From contig JAFDYQ010000001.1 of NCBI GenBank assembly GCA_018267365.1, positions 248,001 to 312,000 of the forward strand: 64,000 nucleotides of DNA. Direction: 5' to 3'. Origin of the DNA: Bacteroidota bacterium (GTDB taxonomy: Bacteria > Bacteroidota > Bacteroidia > Chitinophagales > LD1). Of the stretch, positions 9,177 to 17,495 are shown in pieces (position 1 is the first letter of the stretch; each line of letters opens with the position of its first letter). The notes under the pieces are model-generated. The model was not told the DNA's origin, did no database searches, and saw nothing but the letters and a program-made list of their open reading frames with translations. The translations under genes were made by a program, and so were the position numbers.

Positions 9177-9209
9177 GCCCCCGGAGAATTGATCCGGGGG
9201 CTTTTTTTT
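9177..9209 (+). terminator. Rho-independent terminator of the globin operon
   Basis: GCCCCCGG (9177-9184) pairs with CCGGGGGC (9194-9201) over a 9-nt loop, followed by eight T residues. Confidence 0.9.
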
Positions 9210-9363
9210 GCCCGACTCCGCTCTGCCGCAGATCTATATCAGCCCATATGGGCAGCGCTTCCACACCAGGCTCATGCTCTGATACATTTTATACTCATAT
9301 ACATCTGATAATTTATAAAAAGGCAGATGGCGTGGATATTGCTCCGATGAAAAGAAAAGTTGT

Positions 9364-10887
9364 ATGAAAAGAGATGGATTCAACGTGAGCCTCTGGCAGG
9401 GACGTCCGGCTTTTATCCCAAAAAATACTACCCTGCCTGCGGGTAAACAGGATGTGGTGATCGTAGGGGGTGGCATCACCGGCATCACCACAGCACTACA
9501 GCTACAGAAAGCGGGAAAAAAGTGTACGCTGATAGAAGCGCAGGAGATAGGATTTGGTACTACGGGCGGTACCACAGCGCATCTCAATACCATGATGGAC
9601 ACGCCGTACTATGAGATCAGGCAGAAGTTTAACAGCGAAGCCGCAGATAAGATAGCCCGCCTGAGCGAGAGCGCTATCACACTGATACGATCCAATGTAA
9701 AGGAATACGGCATAGACTGCTCTCTGAGCACTAAGCCCGGATATCTCTGTGCCAAAGATGATAAGCAGGCAGACCTGCTGGACAAAATACTGCAGAGCTG
9801 CCAGGAGGTGCATCTGCCGGCTACTTGTGCCACTAGTGTACCGACACCGACGCCATACATCAAGGCCATGCAGATACAAGAGCAGGCGCAGTTTCATCCC
9901 CTGGACTATATTTTAGCACTTGCGCAGCACTTTGAGGCGATAGGAGGTCATATCATACACGACTGCAGGATGACAGGATTTTCAGAAGAAGACAAGTTGC
10001 TGACGATACAAACATCTAAAGGCGACGTGAAGGCGGATGCTCTCATCTACGCTACACATATACCGCCGGGTGTGAACATGCTGCATTTCCTCTGTGCGCC
10101 CTATCGCACTTATGCCATAGCAGTGAAACTGAAAGGTGACAACTATCCTGATGCATTGATATATGACCTGGATGATCCGTACCACTATTTCCGCACTCAG
10201 GAGGTAGATGGAGAGCGCTACCTGATAGCTGGTGGCGAGGACCATAAGACCGGGCATGAAGAAAACACACATGAAAGATTCAAATGCCTGGAAGCGTATG
10301 TGAGGAAATATTACGATGTGGACCATGTAGCATACCAATGGTCCTCGCAATACTATGAGCCCGCAGATGGCCTGCCATATATCGGGCACCTGCCCGGTAA
10401 TCCCGACAATGTGTATGTAGCGACAGGCTTTGGTGGCAATGGGATGATATATGGTACAGCCTCGGCGGTGATACTGACGGCGCTCATCACAAAGGGAGAA
10501 AGTGAATATGGCACGCTGCTCTCGCCTGACCGTGTGAAACCGATGGCGAGCATGGGCAATGTGATGAAAGAAGGGGCTACTGTGACCAAGGATATGATCA
10601 CGGGCTGGCTATCCATACCAAAACTGGAAGAAGCAGCGGGACTCGCAAAAGGTGAAGCAAAAGTGGTAAAATACGAAGGAAAAACGGTGGCGCTATATAA
10701 AGACAACAACGGCGCGCTACATGCAGTCAATCCCGCCTGCCCTCATATCAAGTGCTCGGTAGGCTGGAACAATGCTGAGAAAAGCTGGGACTGCCCGTGC
10801 CACGGATCGCGTTTCTCCTATACAGGTGAACTGCTAACCGGGCCATCGAGCAGCGATCTGGAGAAGATAGACCTGAGGGAAGAATAG
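9364..10887 (+). CDS. FAD-dependent oxidoreductase fused to a C-terminal Rieske [2Fe-2S] domain
   Basis: 507 residues. A DAO-type FAD domain begins with the dinucleotide motif VVIVGGGITG (31-40) and continues with EAQEIGFGTTGGTTAHLN. The middle has YHYFRTQ and the DGLPYIGHLPG loop of glycine-oxidase-like enzymes. The last 100 residues form a Rieske domain with CPH at 459-461 and CPCH at 477-480 (CPHIKC...CPCHGSRF), so all four cluster ligands are present. Electrons probably pass between flavin and iron-sulfur cluster, but the substrate is unknown. No signal peptide is visible, so it should be cytoplasmic. It converges with the serine hydrolase gene with 2 nt between them. Confidence 0.9.
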   Translation: MKRDGFNVSLWQGRPAFIPKNTTLPAGKQDVVIVGGGITGITTALQLQKAGKKCTLIEAQEIGFGTTGGTTAHLNTMMDTPYYEIRQKFNSEAADKIARLSESAITLIRSNVKEYGIDCSLSTKPGYLCAKDDKQADLLDKILQSCQEVHLPATCATSVPTPTPYIKAMQIQEQAQFHPLDYILALAQHFEAIGGHIIHDCRMTGFSEEDKLLTIQTSKGDVKADALIYATHIPPGVNMLHFLCAPYRTYAIAVKLKGDNYPDALIYDLDDPYHYFRTQEVDGERYLIAGGEDHKTGHEENTHERFKCLEAYVRKYYDVDHVAYQWSSQYYEPADGLPYIGHLPGNPDNVYVATGFGGNGMIYGTASAVILTALITKGESEYGTLLSPDRVKPMASMGNVMKEGATVTKDMITGWLSIPKLEEAAGLAKGEAKVVKYEGKTVALYKDNNGALHAVNPACPHIKCSVGWNNAEKSWDCPCHGSRFSYTGELLTGPSSSDLEKIDLREE

Positions 10888-10889
10888 GA

Positions 10890-12056
10890 TCAGTCCTCTT
10901 CCTTCCAGGCTGTAGTATCCGGTGTAGCACTCAGGATATTAAATACCGGCTGTATGTCATACACGCCGCGGTTGTATCTGTTGCTGAGAATGATGACTGT
11001 CAGGGTATCGGGTAGATAGCGGTAAAATACAGTGTTATTGCCATGCCACCAGCCATTGTGGTAGATCAGGCTGCTACCGTTGGGCTGCCGCATCAGGCGC
11101 CAGCCGTATCCATAGTTGCGCACCCCTTTGTGCTCCAGGCTGCGGGGAGTGTATGCCTCCTCCTGCATCGCTGCGCTGAGGTTGGTATGCTCGTAGAAAG
11201 CCCGGTCCCAGATCATGATATCCTCTACCGTGGAGAACACATTTTTATCGCCATAGATACCATCATACGGGTCTTCCTTTTGTATTTCCCATTTACTATT
11301 GTAGCTGATAGCGTGCCTGCGCTCAGAGGTATCATTGGTCACATCGCGTATCCATGTATTCTTCATGCCGAGGGGCTCAAAGAAGATAGTGCGCATATAA
11401 TCCGGGAACTTCTGCCCGCTGACCTTTTCTACTATAGAGGCGAGTAGCGCGTAGTTAGTATTGTTGTACTGAAAGTGCGTGCCGGGCCGGCTGGTGCCCT
11501 CGATCTTTTTATTGTCCATCATTAGCGCTAGCAGTCCATCATTCGTCAGGTACTCTTTGCTCTTCCACAGCTTATCGCCAAAGTAGAGATAGTTAGCCAA
11601 CCCGCTGCGATGAGAGAGGAGCATAGCCACGGTGATGCCGTGATAGGGGAAGCCCGGAAAAAACTTGCCCAGGGTATCTGTCAGGTTTAGTTTGCCCTCA
11701 TCTGCGAGGCGCAGGATGGCGCTGGCGGTAAAGGGCTTGCTGGAGGAGGCGATCTGAAATGGCGTCTGCGCCGTGAGCGTATCTTTGGCCTTGTAGTCGC
11801 AGTATCCGAAGCAAGCTTTATAGAGCACCCGGTTTGCTTTGAGAATGAGGACATTGCCATTGAACCCTGCCCGATGCCGTCTGGAGAAGAGACTATCCAG
11901 GCGATGATACATAAGCCCCTGAAGCATCTGGAGAGAGTCAAGGCACTCTGGGCTTTTGCATGCCGGTGCCACTACCACTGCCGTCTTTGTTTTGGCCGGA
12001 TTATGACATGAGAACGAAAGGCTTAGCATAAAAAGCGCCGCGAGGCTGTACTGCAT
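10890..12056 (-). CDS. Beta-lactamase-family serine hydrolase, lipoprotein
   Basis: 388 residues from the ATG at 12056. This start gives a clean lipoprotein signal (MQYSLAALFMLSLSFSCHNP, lipid-anchored Cys17). An in-frame ATG at 12074 would overlap a -7-like box (12072-12079, TTGTTTTG on the minus strand) and is less likely. Class C beta-lactamase/DD-peptidase motifs are present: SSSK (Ser104, Lys107) for SxxK, YNNTNYALL for YxN, and HNGWWHG for the third motif. Enzymes of this group hydrolyse peptides, esters or beta-lactams in the periplasm; resistance cannot be claimed. It is transcribed towards the FAD/Rieske gene. Confidence 0.85.
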   Translation of the reverse strand: MQYSLAALFMLSLSFSCHNPAKTKTAVVVAPACKSPECLDSLQMLQGLMYHRLDSLFSRRHRAGFNGNVLILKANRVLYKACFGYCDYKAKDTLTAQTPFQIASSSKPFTASAILRLADEGKLNLTDTLGKFFPGFPYHGITVAMLLSHRSGLANYLYFGDKLWKSKEYLTNDGLLALMMDNKKIEGTSRPGTHFQYNNTNYALLASIVEKVSGQKFPDYMRTIFFEPLGMKNTWIRDVTNDTSERRHAISYNSKWEIQKEDPYDGIYGDKNVFSTVEDIMIWDRAFYEHTNLSAAMQEEAYTPRSLEHKGVRNYGYGWRLMRQPNGSSLIYHNGWWHGNNTVFYRYLPDTLTVIILSNRYNRGVYDIQPVFNILSATPDTTAWKEED

Positions 12057-12186
12057 CCACTTCACAGCGGGCAAAACAAAGAAATTGTATGAATTGGCCG
12101 CCTCTTTTAACTAACGCCTGCGCGCCAGCAATGTTGAAATCCTGCTGAAACCCAAAGTGCCATTTGTACGTATGATCTGAAAGATC

Positions 12187-13008
12187 ATGGCCAGAAAATT
12201 TTTATTGCTTGGATTACTGGTAGCCTGTCGGCTTTGCATACAGGCAGAGCCCGCGGAAAAAGTATATACCAATCTACCACAAGCGCTGACCAGCGCGCCT
12301 GCAGTGACCAGCCTCAGTCTGAAGGGACAGAATCTAAGGCAGCTGCCGGAGGATATCACAAAGCTGGTCAACCTGGAGACGCTGGACCTTTCCTACAATG
12401 AATTTACCTCCCTGCCACCGCAACTCTTCAAACTGAAAAAGCTCAAAAAGCTTCTGCTGAATAACAATGCGATGACTACGCTGCCGGCAGACATGTCCGC
12501 TCTTTCTGCGCTGACCATCATACGGCTCGATGCTAATCCATTCGCATCTCCGGCTACGGAGCTGAAGAAAGTGGCTACTATCGCTAATCTGGCCGAACTG
12601 AATTTCTCTGCCAATCACGTCAATACTTTTCCCGCGGAGCTGCTACAGCTATCGCATCTCACAGATCTCGACCTGGGATATGGTACGATCAAAGAACTAC
12701 CAAAAGATATAGACAAGCTGACCCATCTGAAAAGACTGGTGCTGACCAAAAACCTTATCACGACCTTCCCCCCATCTTTCTTCAAAATGGCCAGCCTCAA
12801 TAACCTAGACCTGAGCTATAACAACTTTATAAAGCTTCAGGATGAATTTGGACAGCTATCTCTGGATGTCCTGGATATCAGTTTCAATAAAAACCTGACC
12901 AGCATCCCGGCCATACAAGGCCTACGCTACATCAATATCAAGAGTACGCATCTCGACTCCGAGAAGCTAAAAATAGCGCTCGGAGAGGGAAGTATGATCC
13001 TGATGTAG
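12187..13008 (+). CDS. Secreted leucine-rich-repeat protein
   Basis: 273 residues with an N-terminal signal peptide (RKFLLLGLLVACRLCIQA). About eight leucine-rich repeats of roughly 23 residues follow, with the phrase LxxLxxLdLsyNxftxLP (for example LETLDLSYNEFTSLPPQL and LNNLDLSYNNFIKLQDEF). The spacing resembles the bacterial/plant-type LRRs of Bacteroidota surface proteins. No C-terminal sorting domain, enzyme domain or membrane anchor is seen, so it is probably periplasmic or released, binding other proteins. It runs in the same direction as the SRPBCC gene 35 nt downstream. Confidence 0.8.
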   Translation: MARKFLLLGLLVACRLCIQAEPAEKVYTNLPQALTSAPAVTSLSLKGQNLRQLPEDITKLVNLETLDLSYNEFTSLPPQLFKLKKLKKLLLNNNAMTTLPADMSALSALTIIRLDANPFASPATELKKVATIANLAELNFSANHVNTFPAELLQLSHLTDLDLGYGTIKELPKDIDKLTHLKRLVLTKNLITTFPPSFFKMASLNNLDLSYNNFIKLQDEFGQLSLDVLDISFNKNLTSIPAIQGLRYINIKSTHLDSEKLKIALGEGSMILM

Positions 13009-13043
13009 ATGAACTTCTTACCTTGGAGCTTGTTTATGATCAT

Positions 13044-13502
13044 ATGAGCTCCTACGTCCTCACCCGCACACAAAGACTGCCGATAGATATCGCCACTGCC
13101 TGGGATTTTTTCTCCGCGCCGGATAATCTCGATGCTATCACACCGCCTGATGTCCGGTTTCGCCAGCTGAGCCCCGCAGAGCGTATGTATGAGGGGCAGA
13201 TCATACGATACTACATCAGCCCGATACTGGGCATTCCGCTCTTTTGGATGACGGAGATCACGCATGTGAGAGACCGGGAGTACTTCGTAGATGAGCAGCG
13301 CTTCGGTCCATACGCCTTCTGGCATCACAAGCATTTCTTCGAAGAGATACCCGGCGGTGTAGAGATGCGGGATGTGGTAGACTATAAACTGCCACTAGGG
13401 CCACTGGGCGCTATAGCACACGCGCTATTTGTAAGGCGCAAGCTGGATGCTATCTTTGACTATCGCTGCCGGGTGCTGGAGGAGCGGTTTGGCCGCTACT
13501 AG
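13044..13502 (+). CDS. SRPBCC family (START-like) ligand-binding protein
   Basis: 152 residues from the ATG at 13044. The frame opens earlier (13023), but [26 protein letters not shown] is the standard N-terminus of this family, in which LP...AW.FFS.P.NL starts the helix-grip fold. [25 protein letters not shown] and the C-terminal [16 protein letters not shown] also fit. These proteins bind small hydrophobic ligands in a cavity and are often annotated as cell-division-inhibitor-like. Its last 53 nt overlap, on the opposite strand, the 3' end of the DUF2256 gene. Confidence 0.8.
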   Translation: MSSYVLTRTQRLPIDIATAWDFFSAPDNLDAITPPDVRFRQLSPAERMYEGQIIRYYISPILGIPLFWMTEITHVRDREYFVDEQRFGPYAFWHHKHFFEEIPGGVEMRDVVDYKLPLGPLGAIAHALFVRRKLDAIFDYRCRVLEERFGRY

Positions 13503-13638
13503 CCTTCGGTCTTTTGGCAGACCTGCACCTGTCACTGCAATATTTCACCTCATCCCATACCCGTTCCCACTTTTTGCGCCAGGTGAATGGCCTGTGGCAG
13601 GCTGCACACACCTTCTGCGGGAGATCTTGCTTTTTCAA
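13450..13638 (-). CDS. DUF2256 zinc-ribbon-like small protein
   Basis: 62 residues. The core, [20 protein letters not shown] then [11 protein letters not shown], is the DUF2256 signature. It has four cysteines in a CxxC...CxxxC arrangement that should bind zinc; the function is unknown. The start is a TTG at 13638 that overlaps the gldA stop (TTGA), so translation is probably coupled to gldA. The 20-residue tail after SAKRPKAS is proline/serine-rich, longer than usual, and encoded antisense to the end of the SRPBCC gene. A protein this short with an unusual start is easily missed in automatic annotation. Confidence 0.8.
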   Translation of the reverse strand: MKKQDLPQKVCAACHRPFTWRKKWERVWDEVKYCSDRCRSAKRPKASSGQTAPPAPGSDSQR

Positions 13639-14549
13639 TTTTTTTGCGTGACCTGCTTAAATACCTCCTCGAGTGAAAACTGCTCCCGCTCCAGGCCAAG
13701 AAGAGTGAGGTTTTTGTTTTTAGCAAAGAGGAAGATCTCCTCCCGCACATCACCCCTGCCTGCAGATACGAAGCTCCAGCGGCCGTCATTGAGTTGCTCA
13801 TAGTGCTTCACGCCTTTGATCTCACCGAGCATAGCGCGTTCTACTTTTTGTTTAAACTCAGCTACGATAGTCACTTCGTTATTCAGCTTATTCTGCAGTC
13901 CGGCGGCGGTATCGTTGGCTACTATCTTCCCTTTATTGATAATAATGATGCGGTCAGCTACCGCCTGTACCTCCTGCATGATATGAGAGGAGAAGATCAC
14001 AGTCTTATTGCGGCCCAGGCTACGGATCAGCTCCCGGATCTCTATCAGCTGATTGGGGTCCAGACCAGAGGTGGGCTCATCGAGTATCAGTACCTCGGGG
14101 TCGTGTAGCATAGCCTGTGCCAGGCCCACACGCTGCTTGTATCCTTTGGAGAGCTGCCCTACCAGCTTGCGCCTCTCAGCGGTGAGACCGGTGGCCTCTA
14201 TCATAGCCTCTATGCGCTCTTTTGTTTTATCTCCCAGCCTGTGCAGGCCAGCCATAAACTCGAGGTACTCCTGCACATACATATCGTAGTATAGAGCATT
14301 GCTCTCCGGCAGGTAGCCTATCCTGCGCCGCACCTCGATAGAGTCGGTCAGTGTATCCTGTCCGCATACCAGGGCCTGGCCAGCAGTCTGAGGTATAAAG
14401 CAGGTGAGGATCTTCATGGTCGTAGACTTGCCGGCACCATTGGGCCCGAGAAAGCCAAGTATCTCTCCTTTATTTACTTCAAAAGAAATATCATCTACAG
14501 CGCGCTGGGTGCCATATACTTTGGTGAGACCTGTGACTTTGATAGACAT
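13635..14549 (-). CDS. gldA: ABC transporter ATP-binding protein, gliding-motility GldA type
   Basis: 304 residues. Walker A is GPNGAGKST (35-43), the signature loop is [13 protein letters not shown], Walker B is [13 protein letters not shown] and the switch histidine is in [32 protein letters not shown] and the C-terminal extension ([10 protein letters not shown]) match the GldA subfamily, the ATPase of the GldAFG exporter linked to gliding in Bacteroidota. Partners GldF and GldG are not within the window, and GldA-like ATPases also occur in non-gliders, so motility cannot be concluded. The gene is preceded by a consensus promoter 4 nt from the ATG and followed, with overlap, by DUF2256. Confidence 0.82.
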   Translation of the reverse strand: MSIKVTGLTKVYGTQRAVDDISFEVNKGEILGFLGPNGAGKSTTMKILTCFIPQTAGQALVCGQDTLTDSIEVRRRIGYLPESNALYYDMYVQEYLEFMAGLHRLGDKTKERIEAMIEATGLTAERRKLVGQLSKGYKQRVGLAQAMLHDPEVLILDEPTSGLDPNQLIEIRELIRSLGRNKTVIFSSHIMQEVQAVADRIIIINKGKIVANDTAAGLQNKLNNEVTIVAEFKQKVERAMLGEIKGVKHYEQLNDGRWSFVSAGRGDVREEIFLFAKNKNLTLLGLEREQFSLEEVFKQVTQKN

Positions 14550-14553
14550 ACAG

Positions 14554-14584
14554 CAAATATACCCTACGCAACCATTTGTGCAAA
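14554..14584 (-). promoter_or_regulatory. gldA promoter, leaderless
   Basis: Minus strand: TTTG at 14584-14581, a 19-nt spacer, then TATATTTG at 14561-14554, an exact TAnnTTTG. The box ends 4 nt before the gldA ATG (14549), so the transcription start should fall on or next to the start codon. Confidence 0.75.
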
Positions 14585-14770
14585 GGCTGCATCTTTCTCA
14601 TTCAGTCATTTTTTCGTCAGAAGACGCTCAGCAAAAATGACCTACAAAAAGAATGATGTATGTTAACTGTTAATTACAACTAATTGGTACACAAAAAAGT
14701 CTCATTCATCGATATGTTATACACTTCAAAATATTTTTTGCCTAGCATCGCAAATTGAATTTAAATAGTA

Positions 14771-15787
14771 ATGCCCTCTTACATCAAAGCCATTCAGATG
14801 ATCGGCACCCAACGATCAGGCTCGAATCTGCTGCGTCTGATGCTCAGTCAGCTACCAGGCGTATTTGCACCGCATCCTCCACACATTCTCCTCCACTTTT
14901 ATCCCCTTATGGACCGCTATGGCGATCTGGAGCAGGACGACAATTTCGGCCAGCTCATAGATGATGTGTGCCGGATGATAGAGCTGAATCCTGTACCGTG
15001 GGAGGGTGCCGCACTGGAGCGCCGGCGTATCCTGGATATGTGCCGGCGCCGCTCACTGCTGGAGGTTTTCATCCGGGTGCATGAGCTGCAATGCATAGGT
15101 CATGAGCTGGATACGTGGTGCTGCAAAAGCCTGGAGACAGTAGCATATATAAATCAGTATGCGGCAGAAGGCCTGTATCCCCATATCATCTATCTCTACC
15201 GAGATGGCAGAGATGTGGCCTTGTCCTTTCGCAAAGCTATAGTAGGAGAAAAGCACTTCTACCACCTGGCACGCAAGTGGCGGCAAGACCAGCAGCAGGC
15301 CTTAGACTTTCTGGAGACTATCCCTGCTGAGCGATTCGTATCGCTGCGATACAAGGATCTGATCAGCGAGCCGACCGCATGTATTCACCATATCTGCGAC
15401 AAATTTGGGCTGCCATATAGTGATAGTGTGCTGGAATACTATAAATCACCAGAGTCGCAAAGAACGGCACTATCCGGACATATGTGGGAAAACGTAGCCA
15501 GACCTATCATGAAGGACAACGCGGGCAAGTTTCTAAAGGAAATGAGCTACGATGACCTGGTCATCTACGAGAGTGTAGCCGGAGATATGCTGGAGCGCCT
15601 GGGCTTTGACCTGGTGACCGATATCTCGGATCGGCGCATATTTTCGGCTGAGGAGATCGCTGTATTTGACGCAGACAATACACGAATGAAGCAGGAGACA
15701 CTACGCAATGCAGACTCTCATGATCTGGCGCTGCGCCAGCCACAGGCAGACTTTATGCAAAAGCTACGTGACAGGCCGGCCCGGTGA
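14771..15787 (+). CDS. PAPS-dependent sulfotransferase
   Basis: 338 residues. The 5'-phosphosulfate loop GTQRSGSNLL (12-21) and the 3'-phosphate motif YLYRDGRDVALSF (about residue 138-150) identify the sulfotransferase fold that uses PAPS as donor. HLARKWRQDQQQALDFLE and RFVSLRYKDLISEP are common to this family. The acceptor (carbohydrate, lipid or peptide) cannot be told. No signal peptide or membrane segment is visible, so it is cytoplasmic. It sits alone, divergent from gldA and convergent with the rhomboid pair. The C-terminal 50 residues are charged and show no known domain. Confidence 0.82.
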   Translation: MPSYIKAIQMIGTQRSGSNLLRLMLSQLPGVFAPHPPHILLHFYPLMDRYGDLEQDDNFGQLIDDVCRMIELNPVPWEGAALERRRILDMCRRRSLLEVFIRVHELQCIGHELDTWCCKSLETVAYINQYAAEGLYPHIIYLYRDGRDVALSFRKAIVGEKHFYHLARKWRQDQQQALDFLETIPAERFVSLRYKDLISEPTACIHHICDKFGLPYSDSVLEYYKSPESQRTALSGHMWENVARPIMKDNAGKFLKEMSYDDLVIYESVAGDMLERLGFDLVTDISDRRIFSAEEIAVFDADNTRMKQETLRNADSHDLALRQPQADFMQKLRDRPAR

Positions 15788-16642
15788 TCACTTATTACTG
15801 TATTTGAAAAGAAAATCCTTTTCTTCTTTAGACAGGCTATTGTAGCCGGACTTAGATATTTTGTCCAGTATCTCATCGAGACGCCTCTGCTCAGAGGTAG
15901 GCCGCTCGGGTTTTGACGCTGTGTCTCTACCACGGTTGACGTGTGTAGCCTTCATATTGCGGCCACTCCGGCTGAAGAGGCGCGAGACCCAGTCCAGCGG
16001 GCTAAACCAGTCTACTCCCGCCTGTAGCGACTTGATATAGCTGAAACCGAAGATGGCGCCGCCTATGTGTGCTATTTCACCACCGGGATTGCCATAGGTG
16101 ATAGCTACATAGTTGAGTATGAAAACTCCGATCGCTACAAATTTCAACGGTACCTCTCCTATAAAAAACAAGCGGATGCGATGATCAGGATTGAGCGCCG
16201 TGGCAGCAAACATGATAGCCTCTATGCCGGCAGATGCTCCTACCAAAGTAGCGTCAGGTATGAGCGGCTTTAGTGGAGGCAGGAGATGGTAGGCGATGAT
16301 GCTGAGTGCAGCGCCGGCCAGACCACCACCTATGAATACGGCCAGGGCGCGCCTGTCACGCATATAGAGCTGATAGATCTCACCAAACCAGTATAGCCAA
16401 AGCATATTGTAAAGAATGTGCCCAACACCGGCGTGTATGAACATGTAGGTGATAACGGTCCATGGTCTACGGATGAGCAGAGACAGATCATACGGCAGGG
16501 CAAACCAGTAGTATATCTCTGCATAAAGATCCCCCCGCTGGCTACCCCACAGGATCAGGTGCAGCGTCTCCATACCTACAAAAATGGCAAGGCATATAAT
16601 GATGAGCCTGATGATCACGCTCCCCATCTTAAACTGGTGCAC
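15788..16642 (-). CDS. Rhomboid family intramembrane serine protease with DUF6576-like tail
   Basis: 284 residues if the GTG at 16642 is used; an ATG at 16627 (MGSVIIRLII) is an equally good start and gives 279. Six transmembrane segments are followed by a soluble tail. The catalytic serine is in LVGASAGIE (Ser137 from the GTG) and the histidine in EIAHIGGAIFGF (His192). WTVITYMFIHAGVGHILYNMLWL is the conserved loop and TM2. The tail (LDEILDKISKSG then YNSLSKEEKDFL) is typical of Bacteroidota rhomboids. It follows a second rhomboid gene by about 30-45 nt, so the two form an operon. It cleaves membrane-spanning substrates that cannot be predicted. Confidence 0.9.
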   Translation of the reverse strand: MHQFKMGSVIIRLIIICLAIFVGMETLHLILWGSQRGDLYAEIYYWFALPYDLSLLIRRPWTVITYMFIHAGVGHILYNMLWLYWFGEIYQLYMRDRRALAVFIGGGLAGAALSIIAYHLLPPLKPLIPDATLVGASAGIEAIMFAATALNPDHRIRLFFIGEVPLKFVAIGVFILNYVAITYGNPGGEIAHIGGAIFGFSYIKSLQAGVDWFSPLDWVSRLFSRSGRNMKATHVNRGRDTASKPERPTSEQRRLDEILDKISKSGYNSLSKEEKDFLFKYSNK

Positions 16643-16671
16643 TATATCTTCCCAAAAAACTTTTGAGCATA

Positions 16672-17373
16672 TCAGTAGAGCGTAGTGCGATTCCTATTCC
16701 AGATACGCACAATGATGAAACCAAACAAGGCACCGCCCAGATGGGCAAAGTGGGCTACATTGTCAGAAGGATTATTGCTCACACCACTGAGTAGTTCAAA
16801 TACTACGTAGCCGCCGATCGCATACTTAGCCTTGACCGGTATGGGGATAAACATGAGGTACAGCTCCGTATTGGGAAACAGCAAGGCGAAGGCAGTCAGG
16901 ACGCCAAACACTGCACCGGAGGCTCCGAGTACAGGTGTATTGATAATCTCCCAGGCCTGAGAGCCGGGCATGACGAGTAGATTGGGCGGGGCGACTGAAC
17001 CCGTGAGCTGGTAGATCTGGATGGCCTGTACCAATGTGTGAATGGCCAAAGCCCCGAAGCCTGTCATAAAATAAAACTCCGTAAATCGCTTTGGCCCCCA
17101 GACGCGCTCGAGTATCTCGCCAAACATATAGAGACCAAACATATTGAAGAAGATATGGCCTACATTGGCATGCATGAACATATACGTAATGATCTGCCAT
17201 GGCCGGAAATACTCTGAAGAAGGGTAGTGCATAGCCAGCATACCTGGACCGAGCGGCAAAATGCCCGGCAGAATATTGGTAAAGGCGAAGAGTGCTATAT
17301 TGGCCACTATGAGATAGAAGACAGCACTATTCGTATTGATGCGGTTATTGTTATAGTTATCCCTATTGTACAT
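16672..17373 (-). CDS. Rhomboid family intramembrane serine protease
   Basis: 233 residues with an asparagine-rich N-terminus (RDNYNNNRINTN) and six hydrophobic helices. The active-site dyad is complete: Ser152 in LGASGAVFG and His211 in AHFAHLGG. YMFMHANVGHIFFNMFGLYMFG holds the conserved HxxxNM region. It is first in an operon with the second rhomboid. Paired rhomboids are common in the phylum. The two proteins differ mainly in their ends: this one has a longer loop between TM3 and TM4 and lacks the soluble C-terminal tail. Confidence 0.93.
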   Translation of the reverse strand: MYNRDNYNNNRINTNSAVFYLIVANIALFAFTNILPGILPLGPGMLAMHYPSSEYFRPWQIITYMFMHANVGHIFFNMFGLYMFGEILERVWGPKRFTEFYFMTGFGALAIHTLVQAIQIYQLTGSVAPPNLLVMPGSQAWEIINTPVLGASGAVFGVLTAFALLFPNTELYLMFIPIPVKAKYAIGGYVVFELLSGVSNNPSDNVAHFAHLGGALFGFIIVRIWNRNRTTLY

Positions 17374-17495
17374 GCAGTAAAATTAAAAAAGCCTGTGAGA
17401 AGTGCTCCTTATGTAAACGAACCGTGCAGAGCTGCATTGTATACTTGCTTTAGCACAGATGCGCTTTTGGCAAAACATAGTATTTTAGCCCGAGT

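Noticed and set aside
12072-12079. Start of the serine hydrolase at 12074
   Set aside because: This ATG overlaps a -7-like box, and starting at 12056 gives a proper lipoprotein signal.
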